DNA of 58,287 nucleotides. Source: Paracoccaceae bacterium (GTDB lineage: Bacteria > Pseudomonadota > Alphaproteobacteria > Rhodobacterales > Rhodobacteraceae). The number at the start of each line of letters is the position of its first letter. The first letter of the stretch is position 1. Below the pieces are notes generated by a model. The model was given only the letters and a program-made list of their open reading frames with translations, was not told the DNA's origin and did not search any database. A program made the translations under genes and the position numbers. The stretch covers positions 1 to 58,287 of the forward strand of contig SBGD01000065.1 in NCBI GenBank assembly GCA_006226775.1. Reading direction: 5' to 3'. Positions 19,965 to 28,559 of the stretch are shown piece by piece.

Positions 19965-20924
19965 TCAGAAGACCGGCTTGGTGTAGTCGCCCATGTTGTC
20001 CTGGGTGATCTTCGGCGTGTCGAAGTAGTTCAGGAAGGGCACCTCCTTGCCTTCCAGCACGTCGATCGCGGTCTGCAGCGCGGCCTCGGCGTCATCCACC
20101 GGCGACTGGTAGATCGAGCCCCAGTATTCGCCGCGTTCCATCGCCTCGTAGCCGACCGAGAAATTGGTGGCGCCGACGAAGATGATGCCCTCGCGGTCGG
20201 CGGCCTTGGCGGCGTTCAGCGCACCCACGCCCATGTTGTCATCGCCGGCATAGACGCCGTCGATGTCATCGTACTTGACGAGGAAGGCCTCCATCACCTT
20301 CTGCGATTTCTCGCGGTTCCAGTCGCCGGGCTGGGTCTCGACCAGGGTCACCTCGGGGCAGACCTCGGGCAGGCGATCCTCGAAGCCCTTGGCGCGTTCG
20401 ATGGCGGTGGTATAGCCGGGCTGGCCGGAAATCTGCACCACGCGGGCCTCGGTTTCGATGCCCATGTCCTTGAACTTGTCGCACATGATCTCGGCGGCGC
20501 GCGAGCCTTGGGTGATATTGTCCGGCCCCGAGAAGGAGGCGACGAACTCGAAGCCCTGCTCGGCGATGTTGGAATTGGTGACGATCACCGGGATGCCGGC
20601 CTTGTGCGCCTTGCGCACCGCGGGGATCACCGCCTCGCCATTGGTCGGCCAGATGATGATGGCATCGACCTCCTGCTGGATCAGGTCTTCCACCTGGGCG
20701 ATCTGGCGGGCGACATCGCCGCCGGCGTCCAGCACCACGGTATCGACCATGTCATTGGCCTCGGCCGCGGCGATGAAGGCCTGTTCATAGGTGGTCTGGT
20801 AGCTGTCGACGCCCACGTTGTTCTGGGTGATGCCGATCTTGTAGCCGCCATGGCTTTCCGCGAATGCGGCGCCGGCAAGTGCGGTGCAGGCCACCGTCGC
20901 GGCGAGAGCGGTACGAAGTTTCAT
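19965..20924 (-). CDS. Periplasmic sugar-binding-type protein (RbsB-like)
   Basis: Solute-binding component of the ABC importer, 319 residues. The Sec signal peptide MKLRTALAATVACTALAGAAFA is cleaved about residue 22. The mature protein has the type-I periplasmic-binding fold: YKIGITQNNVGVDSY, DAIIIWPTNGEAVIPA, IPVIVTNSNI, DGVYAGDDNMGVGALNA and a final hinge. The start at 20924 has gaggagacc upstream. It is the first gene of the leftward operon and is transcribed from the control region shared with the regulator gene. Ligand unknown; a polyol or sugar-like compound is the family expectation. Confidence 0.92.
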   Translation of the reverse strand: MKLRTALAATVACTALAGAAFAESHGGYKIGITQNNVGVDSYQTTYEQAFIAAAEANDMVDTVVLDAGGDVARQIAQVEDLIQQEVDAIIIWPTNGEAVIPAVRKAHKAGIPVIVTNSNIAEQGFEFVASFSGPDNITQGSRAAEIMCDKFKDMGIETEARVVQISGQPGYTTAIERAKGFEDRLPEVCPEVTLVETQPGDWNREKSQKVMEAFLVKYDDIDGVYAGDDNMGVGALNAAKAADREGIIFVGATNFSVGYEAMERGEYWGSIYQSPVDDAEAALQTAIDVLEGKEVPFLNYFDTPKITQDNMGDYTKPVF

Positions 20925-21058
20925 TTGGGTCTCCTCCCGGGTTGTTCCTGGTCTTTCCGATCCCCCGCCTCCTTGGGGAATCATCCTCCGGCATGCCGGA
21001 CGACTGGGGACAGGGTGCGCTGCCTGCCGGTTTCGGAATGTATCGATTCTGTTCAATC

Positions 21059-21076
21059 TGGATAAACGATTATCCA
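21059..21076. promoter_or_regulatory. 18-bp palindrome in the divergent promoter region (candidate operator)
   Basis: Perfect inverted repeat tggataa-acga-ttatcca, in the 214-bp AT-richer space between the binding-protein gene (leftward) and the regulator gene (rightward). A partial copy, ggatat, follows at 21081. It is a plausible binding site for the winged-helix regulator encoded next door. The positions of the two promoters were not resolved. Confidence 0.55.
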
Positions 21077-21138
21077 TTTCGGATATTTCGGCGGTACGCT
21101 GCCCCGGTCAATCCGCAGATGCTTGAAGGAGCGATGAC

Positions 21139-22968
21139 ATGGGCACGTCCAGATCATCCAGATCGAATGAAACCGCAGCCAGCACGCCGCGACAGCCGGG
21201 AAAGGCGAGGCTCTCCGAGATGAATGCCATGGGCGCACACAAGGACGCAAGGATGCAGCCAGCGCTGGCCGCGGGCGAATCCTTGCAGATCCTGGCCTAT
21301 CTGGAGGAATGCAGCGACGAGCTGGAGGCCACCATCGAGCTTTGCGCCCCCAACCCGGTGCTGCGCATGGCGCTGCATGTGATCCGCGGCCATCTCGAGG
21401 CCAAGATCGTCACGCCGACCTCGCTGATCGCCGCCTCGACGGTGCCCTATGCCACCGCCAGTCGCCGCCTGAAGGACATGATCGACGCCGGGCTGATCGA
21501 CCAGCGCCCGCGCACCCGCTCGGGCAAGAGCTTCTCGATGCACCCCAGCGAGAAGCTGCTGGACCAATGGACCCGCGTGTCCGGCCGGGTGCGCCGCCTG
21601 GCCGAGACCCACCTGGCCACCGAGGCCGGGACCGACGAGGACCGCGACTATTATTTCGGCGGATCCTACATGACCGCGCGCTCGATCCCGCCGATGCAGG
21701 TGCTGCCCGAACCGCTGAAGGTGGCGGGCGGCATCCGGGTGCTGGTGCATGGCGATCCGACCTTCATGGTGATGGAAAACCTCAAGCGCCAGTTCGAACA
21801 GGTGATCGGCACCCAGATCCACCAGCGCGCCTTTTCCATCGACCGGCTGCGCGACGAGGCGCTGCGCAATGCCGAGCGCAAGCTCAGCCGCTACGACATC
21901 ATCGCGCTCGACCTGCCCTGGGTGGGCGAGTTCGCCGACAAGGGCCTGTTGCTGCCGCTGGACGAGGTCACCGACCCCGAGCGGTTCGACCCGGCGGATT
22001 TCCACACCGCCGGCTGGAAGGCGACCCATTGGGGCGGGCGGCCCTACGGCGTGCCGGCCCAGACCACGCCGGAGCTGCTGTTCTATCGCCGCGATCTCTT
22101 TGCCGAGGCCGGGCTGGAGCCGCCGGCCACCACCGACCAGCTGCTCATGGCCGCGCGCCACATGCACCAGCCGCAGAAAGGCCGCTATGGCATCGCCTGG
22201 AACGCCGCGCGCGGCACCGCGCTGGGCCATACGGTGCTGATGACGCTGGCGGATTTCGGCCAGCCCGTGCTCGACCTGCCCGAGGCCGCGGGGGGCTTTG
22301 ACTGCGACGGCCTGTCCCGGCGCGACTACCGCGTCACCATCGACACCGACAGGGGGCTGATGGCGGCCGAGTACCTGCTGGAATTGCTGCAATATTCGCC
22401 GCCCGACATCCTGTCGATGTCCTGGTACGAGCGGGTGCGCCCCTATGCGGCGGGCAGGATCGCCATGGCCTATGGCTATACCCTGCTGGCGCCTTATTTC
22501 GAGCTTGACCCCTCGTCGCCCGCCCATGACCAGACCGGCTATCTGCCGCATCCGCATGGGCCGGGGGCGGGCAATGTCGCGCCGGTCGGCGGCTATGTCA
22601 TGGGCCTTCCCGCCAACCTCGCGCCCGAGCGCATTCCCGCCGCGGTGGAAGCCCTGCGGGTCTTTACCAGCGCCGAGGCGCAGAAGCTCTACGTCCAGAA
22701 CGGCAGCCGCACCAATCCGCGCTATTCCGTCGCCGCCGATGCCGAGGTGCGCCGCGCCTCGCCGATCTTCGAGGCGGTGGACGCCATGTCCTGGCGCGAC
22801 GAGTTGCAATTCTGGCCGCGCCCGCCGGTGCCCGAGATCACCGGCATCATCCAGGTCTGCGGCGAGGAATTCCACGACATGCTGCGCGGGCTGATATCCC
22901 CGCGCGACGCGCTGCGCCGCGCCCAGGACCGGGCCGAGGCGCTGCTCGAGACACCAGATCCATCATGA
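21139..22968 (+). CDS. Predicted one-component regulator: winged helix fused to an extracellular-type solute-binding domain
   Basis: A 609-residue soluble protein with no signal peptide. Residues 1-45 look disordered. About 50-145 form a helical winged-helix-like DNA-binding region (SLIAASTVPYATASRRLKDMIDAGLIDQR resembles a recognition helix and wing). From about residue 185 (IRVLVHGDPTFMVMENLKRQFEQVIG) to the end it is a family-1 extracellular solute-binding fold of about 400 residues, with PYGVPAQTTPELLFYRRDLFAEAGL and GGYVMGLPANL. A binding-protein fold kept in the cytoplasm and joined to a DNA-binding domain suggests direct sensing of an imported substrate. ATG 21139 has aaggag 7 bases upstream. 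It is divergent from the transporter operon and first in the catabolic operon. Confidence 0.8.
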   Translation: MGTSRSSRSNETAASTPRQPGKARLSEMNAMGAHKDARMQPALAAGESLQILAYLEECSDELEATIELCAPNPVLRMALHVIRGHLEAKIVTPTSLIAASTVPYATASRRLKDMIDAGLIDQRPRTRSGKSFSMHPSEKLLDQWTRVSGRVRRLAETHLATEAGTDEDRDYYFGGSYMTARSIPPMQVLPEPLKVAGGIRVLVHGDPTFMVMENLKRQFEQVIGTQIHQRAFSIDRLRDEALRNAERKLSRYDIIALDLPWVGEFADKGLLLPLDEVTDPERFDPADFHTAGWKATHWGGRPYGVPAQTTPELLFYRRDLFAEAGLEPPATTDQLLMAARHMHQPQKGRYGIAWNAARGTALGHTVLMTLADFGQPVLDLPEAAGGFDCDGLSRRDYRVTIDTDRGLMAAEYLLELLQYSPPDILSMSWYERVRPYAAGRIAMAYGYTLLAPYFELDPSSPAHDQTGYLPHPHGPGAGNVAPVGGYVMGLPANLAPERIPAAVEALRVFTSAEAQKLYVQNGSRTNPRYSVAADAEVRRASPIFEAVDAMSWRDELQFWPRPPVPEITGIIQVCGEEFHDMLRGLISPRDALRRAQDRAEALLETPDPS

Positions 22969-22986
22969 TCCGAGGAGGAGAGATCC

Positions 22987-23796
22987 ATGGACCCCACCCG
23001 CCTGCAAGGCAAGAACATCCTGATCACCGGCGCCGCCCGCGGCATGGGTGCCGCCAATGCCGAAGCCTTTGCCGCCCAGGGCGCCAATCTCTGCATTGCC
23101 GATCTCGACGGGGATGAGGCCGCAAAGATGGCCGAGCGGATCAACGCCGCCGGAAACGGCAAGGCGATTGCCGTCACCTGCGACGTGACCCGGCGCGAAG
23201 ACAATGCCGCCGCCGTCGCCGCCACGGTCGAGGCCTTCGGCTCGATCAACGTGGGGCTGTTCAATGCCGGTCTCAACAAGCCCCGGTTCTTCATGGATAT
23301 CGACGAAGACAACTGGGACATGATCATGACCGTCAATACCAAGGCGATGTGGCTGGGCATGCAGGAGGTCGCCCGCCAGATGATCGCGCAAGGGCCGATG
23401 GCGGATCACCCCTACAAGCTGGTCAACGTGGGCAGTATCGCCTCGCGCAAGCCCTTGGTCGACGTGACGGTCTATTGCACCTCGAAATACGGCTGTCTTG
23501 CGCTGACCCATTGCGGCGCGCTGGGGCTGGCCGAGCACAATATCACCGTCAACGGCTATGCGCCCGGCGTGGTGGTCACCCCGCTCTGGGAGCAACTCGA
23601 CAAGGACCTCGTGGATATCGGCTTCAAGCAGAAGGCAGGCCAGGCCTACGAGGACATCGTGCGCGACGCGCTGCAGATCAAGCGCGTCTCCTATCCCGAG
23701 GACATCACCGGCACCGCGTCCTTCCTTGTCAGCGACGACAGCGACTACATGACCGGCCAGATGATCCATATCGACGGCGGCTGGTGCATCCAGTGA
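22987..23796 (+). CDS. SDR family oxidoreductase (second copy)
   Basis: A classical short-chain dehydrogenase, 269 residues: TGAARGMG at 14-21, FNAG at 92-95, and catalytic S150, Y163 and K167 (YCTSK). CIADLDGDE after the second strand indicates NAD(H) preference. It starts 18 bases after the regulator stop with ggaggagag as ribosome site, so it is in the same operon. It is related to the transporter-linked SDR; having two suggests that two different hydroxyls, or the substrate and a later intermediate, are oxidised. Substrate unknown. Confidence 0.9.
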   Translation: MDPTRLQGKNILITGAARGMGAANAEAFAAQGANLCIADLDGDEAAKMAERINAAGNGKAIAVTCDVTRREDNAAAVAATVEAFGSINVGLFNAGLNKPRFFMDIDEDNWDMIMTVNTKAMWLGMQEVARQMIAQGPMADHPYKLVNVGSIASRKPLVDVTVYCTSKYGCLALTHCGALGLAEHNITVNGYAPGVVVTPLWEQLDKDLVDIGFKQKAGQAYEDIVRDALQIKRVSYPEDITGTASFLVSDDSDYMTGQMIHIDGGWCIQ

Positions 23797-23804
23797 CGCC
23801 GTAG

Positions 23805-23825
23805 GGTGCGCATTCACTGCGCACC
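23805..23825. repeat. Short hairpin repeat between the SDR and M24 genes
   Basis: Stem ggtgcgca / tgcgcacc with a 5-base loop (ttcac), preceded by gtag. Hairpins of this GTAGGGTGCGCA type are frequent intergenic repeats in Rhodobacterales by my recollection. No T-run follows, so it is probably a dispersed repeat or mRNA-stabilising hairpin, not a terminator. Confidence 0.55.
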
Positions 23826-23883
23826 ACCCCCCAGACCAACGTGAAACCCGGTGCCGATACCGCGCGCCCGACGGAGTAGTGCC

Positions 23884-25182
23884 ATGAACCGCGCCCTGAC
23901 CCCCAATCTTCTCACCCCGCAGGACCTCGAACCCAATTGGCAATGGGAGGGCCGCCTGCCCGCCTGGGGCTTTTCCTCGGTGGATTTCGAACGCCGGATC
24001 GACCATGACCGCCTGCGCCGCTACCGCCTTGGCCGCACGCAGCAGGCGCTGAAGAACAGCGACGCGGGTTCGCTCCTGCTCTTCGACGTCAACAACATCC
24101 GCTATGTCAGCGCCACCAAGATCGGCGAATGGGAGCGTGACAAGATGTGCCGCTTCTGCCTTTTGACCGGCGATGACGCGCCGCATGTCTGGGATTTCGG
24201 CTCGGCGGCGGTACATCACCGCAAGTTCTCGGACTGGCTGATCCCCGATCACTGCCACGCCGGCGTGGTGGGGATGCGCGGCACCATCCCGCCCAGCTTC
24301 GGGCTGATGAAGAAATACGCCGAGGAGATCGCCGGGCTGATCGAGGACGCGGGCATGAAGGACATGCCGGTGGGCGTCGACTATGCCGAAACCGCGATGT
24401 TCCATGCCCTCAAGGAAGCCGGGATCAACGTGGTCGACGGCCAGCAGATCATGCTGAGCGCCCGCGAGATCAAGAACTGGGACGAGATCCAGTTGCTGAC
24501 CCAGGCGGCCTCGATGGTCGATGGCGTCTACCACATGATCTACGAAGAACTGAAACCCGGCATCCGCGAGAATGACATCGTCGCGATGTCCAACAAGATG
24601 CTCTACGAGATGGGGTCGGACGACGTGGAGGCGATCAACGCCATCTCCGGCGAACGCTGCAACCCGCATCCGCACAATTTCACCGACCGCTATTTCCGCC
24701 CGGGCGACCAGGCGTTTTTCGACATCCTGCAAAGCTACCAGGGCTATCGCACCTGCTATTACCGGACCTTCAACATCGGCATGTCGACGCCGGCCCAGCA
24801 GGACGCCTATGTCAAAGCGCGCGAATGGATCGACGCCTCGATCGAGGCGATCAAGCCCGGCGTGACCACCGACCAGGTGGCGAAACTCTGGCCCAGGGCC
24901 GAGGAGTTCGGCTTTCCCGATGAGCTCAGCGCCTTCGGCCTGCAATTCGGCCACGGGCTGGGGCTGGCGCTGCACGAACGGCCGATCATCTCCCGCGCGG
25001 TGAGCCTCGACAACCCGATGGAGATCCGGACCGGCATGGTCTTTGCGCTGGAAACCTATTGCCCCGCCACCGACGGCTTTTCCGCCGCGCGGATCGAGGA
25101 GGAGGTGGTGGTGACCGACACCGGTTGCGAGGTGATCTCGCTGTTCCCGGCGCAGGATCTGCCGATTGCCAACCGCTATTGA
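23884..25182 (+). CDS. M24 (pita-bread fold) hydrolase family protein, creatinase/Xaa-Pro peptidase-like
   Basis: A 432-residue protein with an N-terminal creatinase-like domain (about 40-190) and a C-terminal pita-bread domain (about 200-430). Usual metal ligands are D, D, H, E, E. Here D280 (FFDILQSYQGY), H357 (FGHGLGLALHERP), E390 (FALETY) and an E in ARIEEEVVVT are kept, but the second Asp is Cys291 (YRTCYYRTF). Loss of a ligand is known in metal-free creatinase-like members, so the enzyme may cleave a C-N or other bond instead of a peptide. DddP-type DMSP lyases belong to the same superfamily, but the sequence lacks their ligand set. ATG 23884 has ggag upstream. Confidence 0.8.
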   Translation: MNRALTPNLLTPQDLEPNWQWEGRLPAWGFSSVDFERRIDHDRLRRYRLGRTQQALKNSDAGSLLLFDVNNIRYVSATKIGEWERDKMCRFCLLTGDDAPHVWDFGSAAVHHRKFSDWLIPDHCHAGVVGMRGTIPPSFGLMKKYAEEIAGLIEDAGMKDMPVGVDYAETAMFHALKEAGINVVDGQQIMLSAREIKNWDEIQLLTQAASMVDGVYHMIYEELKPGIRENDIVAMSNKMLYEMGSDDVEAINAISGERCNPHPHNFTDRYFRPGDQAFFDILQSYQGYRTCYYRTFNIGMSTPAQQDAYVKAREWIDASIEAIKPGVTTDQVAKLWPRAEEFGFPDELSAFGLQFGHGLGLALHERPIISRAVSLDNPMEIRTGMVFALETYCPATDGFSAARIEEEVVVTDTGCEVISLFPAQDLPIANRY

Positions 25183-25206
25183 GACGCGGGCCCATTCGCG
25201 AAACCC

Positions 25207-25261
25207 GTCCCGGGCCTGCCCCGGGACCTCACCCCAGGAGGCCCCGGATCACGTCCGGGGC
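25207..25261. repeat. Paired-hairpin dispersed repeat (CCCGGA...TCCGGG type)
   Basis: Two GC-rich hairpins, gtcccgggcctgccccgggac and ccccggatcacgtccgggg, separated by ctcaccccaggagg. Related copies lie at 39255, 41711, 48589 and 55003. It fills the gap between the M24 gene and E1 alpha and ends 9 bases before the E1 alpha ATG, where the ribosome binding site should be. Confidence 0.75.
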
Positions 25262-25270
25262 GCGCAGAGC

Positions 25271-26242
25271 ATGACGAAAACCAACACCGAAGATTATCTG
25301 CGCATGTACCGCCAGATGGTGCGCATCCGCACCTTCGAGGACCATGCCAACCAATTGTACCTCTCGGCCCGCATGCCCGGGCTGACCCATATGTATTCCG
25401 GCCAGGAGGCGGTGGCGGTGGGCATCTGCGAGGCGCTGACCGATGACGACAAGATCACCTCGACCCACCGCGGCCATGGCCATTGCGTCGCCAAGGGCGC
25501 GGAGTTCAGTCAGATGTTCTGCGAGCTTCTGGGCAAGGAAGAGGGCTATTGCCGCGGCAAGGGCGGCTCGATGCATATCGCCGACCAGAGCCACGGCAAC
25601 CTCGGCGCCAATGCCATTGTCGGCGGCTCGATGGGCATTGCCACCGGCTCGGCCCTGCGCGCGAAACTGCAGGGCAGCGATGACGTCACGGTCTGTTTCT
25701 TCGGCGACGGGGCGACCGCCCAGGGCCTGCTCTACGAGGTGATGAACATGGCCTCGCTGTGGAAGCTGCCGGTCATCTATGCCTGCGAGAACAACGGCTA
25801 TTCCGAGTACACCAAAACCGCGGAGATCGCCGCCGGGTCGATCACCGCCCGCGCCGAGGCCTTCGGCATCGAGGCGCACCAGGTCGATGGCCAGGACGTG
25901 CTGGCGGTCAACGGCCTGACCCAGAAGCTGGTGGCGCGGGCGCGCAAGGGCGAAGGCCCGTTCTTTCTCGAACTGATGACCTATCGCTATCACGGCCACC
26001 ACGTCGGCGACATCAACCGCGGCTATTACCGCGACAAGGCCGAGGAACAGGAGTGGAAGGACAACCGCGACCCGATCACCCTGTTCCGCGCCTGGCTGCT
26101 GGACCAGGGCATCGCCAGCGAGGACGAGATCGCCGCGATGACCGCCGAGATCGAGCAGGATGCCGCGGCGGCGGTGGCCCATGCCGAGGCCGCGCCCTAC
26201 CCCGACACCGCCGAGGTCGACATGCATGTTTACGCCGGTTGA
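25271..26242 (+). CDS. Thiamine-dependent dehydrogenase E1 component alpha subunit (acetoin/pyruvate type)
   Basis: The alpha subunit of a heterotetrameric E1 that decarboxylates a 2-oxoacid or cleaves an alpha-hydroxyketone/diketone using thiamine diphosphate. 323 residues, the short acetoin-dehydrogenase-like length. The TPP signature runs from GDG at 145-147 to NN at 174-175 (ACENNGYSEY). The active-site region STHRGHGHCVAKG and the phosphorylation-loop region YRYHGHHVGD are present. ATG 25271 has no Shine-Dalgarno because a hairpin repeat ends just upstream. It is followed by the beta subunit after 12 bases. The substrate cannot be told from sequence. Confidence 0.92.
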   Translation: MTKTNTEDYLRMYRQMVRIRTFEDHANQLYLSARMPGLTHMYSGQEAVAVGICEALTDDDKITSTHRGHGHCVAKGAEFSQMFCELLGKEEGYCRGKGGSMHIADQSHGNLGANAIVGGSMGIATGSALRAKLQGSDDVTVCFFGDGATAQGLLYEVMNMASLWKLPVIYACENNGYSEYTKTAEIAAGSITARAEAFGIEAHQVDGQDVLAVNGLTQKLVARARKGEGPFFLELMTYRYHGHHVGDINRGYYRDKAEEQEWKDNRDPITLFRAWLLDQGIASEDEIAAMTAEIEQDAAAAVAHAEAAPYPDTAEVDMHVYAG

Positions 26243-26254
26243 GGAGCGCATGAT

Positions 26255-27250
26255 ATGAGAGAGATTACCCTGTCCCAGGCCGTGAACGAGGCGATTGCCG
26301 AAGAGATGCGGCGCGACGAGACGGTCTTTTTGCTGGGCGAGGACGTGGCCGAGGCCGGCACCCCCTTCAAGGTGCTCTCCGGGCTGGTCGAGGAATTCGG
26401 CACCACCCGGGTGATCGACACGCCGATCGCCGAGCCGGGCTTCATGGGGCTGGCCGTGGGCGCCGCCATGACCGGCGCGCGGCCGATCGTCGACCTGATG
26501 TTCGGCGATTTCCTGTTCCTGGTCATGGACCAGCTCTGCAACCAGGCCGCCAAGATCCATTACATGTCCGGCGGCAAGCTCAAGGTGCCGCTGGTGCTGC
26601 GCACCAACCTCGGCGCGACCCGGCGTTCCGCGGCGCAGCATTCGCAGAGCCTGCAGGCGCTGGTGGCGCATGTCCCCGGGCTGAAGGTGGCGCTGCCCTC
26701 TTCGGCCTACGAGGCCAAGGGCCTGATGAAGACCGCGATCCGCGACAACAACCCGGTGGTGATCTTCGAGGACAAGCTGATGTACCAGGACAAGGCGCCG
26801 GTGCCGGAAGAGGAATACCTGATCCCCTTCGGTGTCGCCAATGTCCGCCGCGAAGGCTCGGACATCACGCTGATCGCCACCTCGTCGATGGTGCAGGTGG
26901 CCGAGAAGGCGGCGGAGATCCTCGCCGCCGAGGGGATCGAGGCCGAGGTGATCGACCCGCGCACCCTGGTGCCGCTGGACGAGGCCACCCTGGTGGCCAG
27001 CGTGAAGAAGACCAGCCGCGCCATCGTGCTTGACGAGGGCCATCAAAGCTACGGCGTGACCTCCGAGATCGCCAGCCGGTTGAACGAACAGGCCTTCTAT
27101 CACCTCGACGCGCCGGTTTTGCGCATGGGGGCGATGGATGTGCCGGTGCCCTTCTCGCCCGCGCTCGAGGATCTGACGGTGCCGACGCCCGAGGGCGTGG
27201 CGGCCCGGGCCCGCAAGCTCTGTTCGGGGGACCTGATCCATGCCGCATGA
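26255..27250 (+). CDS. Thiamine-dependent dehydrogenase E1 component beta subunit
   Basis: A 331-residue beta subunit completing the E1 active site. The N-terminal half has LGEDVAEAGTPFKVLSGL, the TPP-binding glutamate in DTPIAEPGFMGLAVGAAM, and QLCNQAAKIHYMSGG. The C-terminal transketolase-like domain has GSDITLIATSSMV, IDPRTLVPLD and VLDEGHQSYG. It starts just after a gaggagcg ribosome site and overlaps the lipoyl protein gene by 11 bases, so production of E1 and E2 components is coupled. Confidence 0.93.
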   Translation: MREITLSQAVNEAIAEEMRRDETVFLLGEDVAEAGTPFKVLSGLVEEFGTTRVIDTPIAEPGFMGLAVGAAMTGARPIVDLMFGDFLFLVMDQLCNQAAKIHYMSGGKLKVPLVLRTNLGATRRSAAQHSQSLQALVAHVPGLKVALPSSAYEAKGLMKTAIRDNNPVVIFEDKLMYQDKAPVPEEEYLIPFGVANVRREGSDITLIATSSMVQVAEKAAEILAAEGIEAEVIDPRTLVPLDEATLVASVKKTSRAIVLDEGHQSYGVTSEIASRLNEQAFYHLDAPVLRMGAMDVPVPFSPALEDLTVPTPEGVAARARKLCSGDLIHAA

Positions 27251-28541
27251 CGTGACGATGCCTCAGCTTGGCATGGCCCAGGACGCCGGGCGCCTGGTGG
27301 CCTGGCTCAAGGCGCCCGGCGCGCCGGTGACCCGCGGCGAGGCGCTCTTCGAGGTCGAGACCGACAAGGCAACCATGGAGGTCGAGGCCCAGGCCGACGG
27401 TTATCTGACCGCGGTTTCCGCCGCGGCGGGCGAGGATATCCCGGTCGGCGCGGTGATCGCCCGGATCAGCGAAAGCGTCGAGGAGGACGCGGCCCCGCCC
27501 GCCAAACCCGCACCCGCCGCCGAGACCTTGCCCATGGGCAAGCCGGTGACCATGCCGCAGCTTGGCATGGCGCAGGACAGCGGCATCCTGGTCAGTTGGC
27601 AGAAGGCGCCGGGCGAAGCGGTGGCGGCGGGGGATGTGCTCTTCGAGGTCGAGACCGACAAGGCCACCATGGAGGTCGAGGCCGGTCACGACGGCTGGCT
27701 CGCCGCGACCCTGGCCGAGGCGGGCGAGGCGGTGCCGGTCGGTGCCCCCGTGGCGATCATCAGTGCCGAAGCATCGGACGCCCCGGTGGCGCGGTCCATG
27801 GCGGAGGCGGCGAAGGCCGAGGCCCCGGCGGAAGAGCCCGACGCCAAACCCGACCCGAAACCCGCGCCCAAGCCTGCCCCGAAGACACCGCCGACCCCCG
27901 TGGCCAAACCCGCCCCGGGCGGCCCGGTGCTGGCCTCGCCCAAGGCGCGGCGGCTGGCGCTGGAACAGGGGCTGGATCTCGCGCGGCTGGTCGAGGCCGG
28001 CCATCCGCAGCCCTATCACGTCCGCGATCTCGAGGTGCTGCGCGCCCTGCCCGCGCCCTCCGCAGACACAAGCCCCACCCAAGCCAGCCGCCGCCTGCTG
28101 GCCGAGGTCGCCCGCGATGGCCTGCCGGAATTCGCCGCGTGGGCGGCAGAGACACACGGGCTGGAGGATGCCGACGCGCTGCTCGCCGGTCTTGCCGCGG
28201 CCTGCCTGCCGGACGCGGGGCTTGAGCCCGGCCCGGTGGCCGTCGAACGCCTGGGCCGGTCCCGCAGCTACCTGCTGCCCGCCAGCCGACAACTGGGCGC
28301 CATCACCGAAACCGACGCGCCCCCGGTGCTGGTGCTGCGCGACCTGCGCGGCACCGCGCTGCGCCAGGTCGAGATCGGCGGCGAGGCCACCCCGGTGCTG
28401 ACCCTGGCCCCCGGCGGGCCGGAGCGCGCGCTGACCCTCACCCTGGAATGCGCCGCCGCGGGGATGACGCCCGGCGCCGCGATCCAGCTTCTTTCCGACG
28501 TCGCGGGCCGGGTGGAGCAACCGCTCCGCCACCTGCTCTGA
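27240..28541 (+). CDS. Lipoyl-domain E2-like protein with two lipoyl domains and no catalytic motif
   Basis: A 433-residue scaffold and carrier subunit. Two lipoyl domains (about 4-78 and 102-175) each carry the lipoylation site ETDKATMEVEA (K43 and K141). A Pro/Ala/Lys-rich linker (about 185-228) leads to a peripheral-subunit-binding domain (about 231-268, LASPKARRLALEQGLDLARL). The last 160 residues keep the outline of an acyltransferase domain (PPVLVLRDLRGTALRQVEIG, TLTLECAAAGMTPGAAIQLL) but lack the HRxxxG active site. The acyltransferase itself seems to be supplied by the separate gene at 29995. The gene also contains one copy of the TTGCCCATGGGCAA palindrome. Confidence 0.88.
   Translation: MPHDVTMPQLGMAQDAGRLVAWLKAPGAPVTRGEALFEVETDKATMEVEAQADGYLTAVSAAAGEDIPVGAVIARISESVEEDAAPPAKPAPAAETLPMGKPVTMPQLGMAQDSGILVSWQKAPGEAVAAGDVLFEVETDKATMEVEAGHDGWLAATLAEAGEAVPVGAPVAIISAEASDAPVARSMAEAAKAEAPAEEPDAKPDPKPAPKPAPKTPPTPVAKPAPGGPVLASPKARRLALEQGLDLARLVEAGHPQPYHVRDLEVLRALPAPSADTSPTQASRRLLAEVARDGLPEFAAWAAETHGLEDADALLAGLAAACLPDAGLEPGPVAVERLGRSRSYLLPASRQLGAITETDAPPVLVLRDLRGTALRQVEIGGEATPVLTLAPGGPERALTLTLECAAAGMTPGAAIQLLSDVAGRVEQPLRHLL
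27527..27542. promoter_or_regulatory. Candidate parS site (palindrome copy 1, inside the lipoyl gene)
   Basis: CTTGCCCATGGGCAAG, a perfect 16-bp palindrome sharing the 14-bp core with copies at 33296, 39231 and 39290. It lies in the linker between the two lipoyl domains (codons for TLPMGK), about 10 kb from parB. ParB-type proteins often use several dispersed palindromes, so a partition site is the favoured reading. Confidence 0.45.
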
Positions 28542-28559
28542 CCCCTCCGGGAGACCGAC

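Noticed and set aside
23884-25182. DMSP lyase DddP
   Set aside because: Same M24 superfamily and common in roseobacters, but the metal-ligand set and flanking motifs differ from DddP as I recall it.
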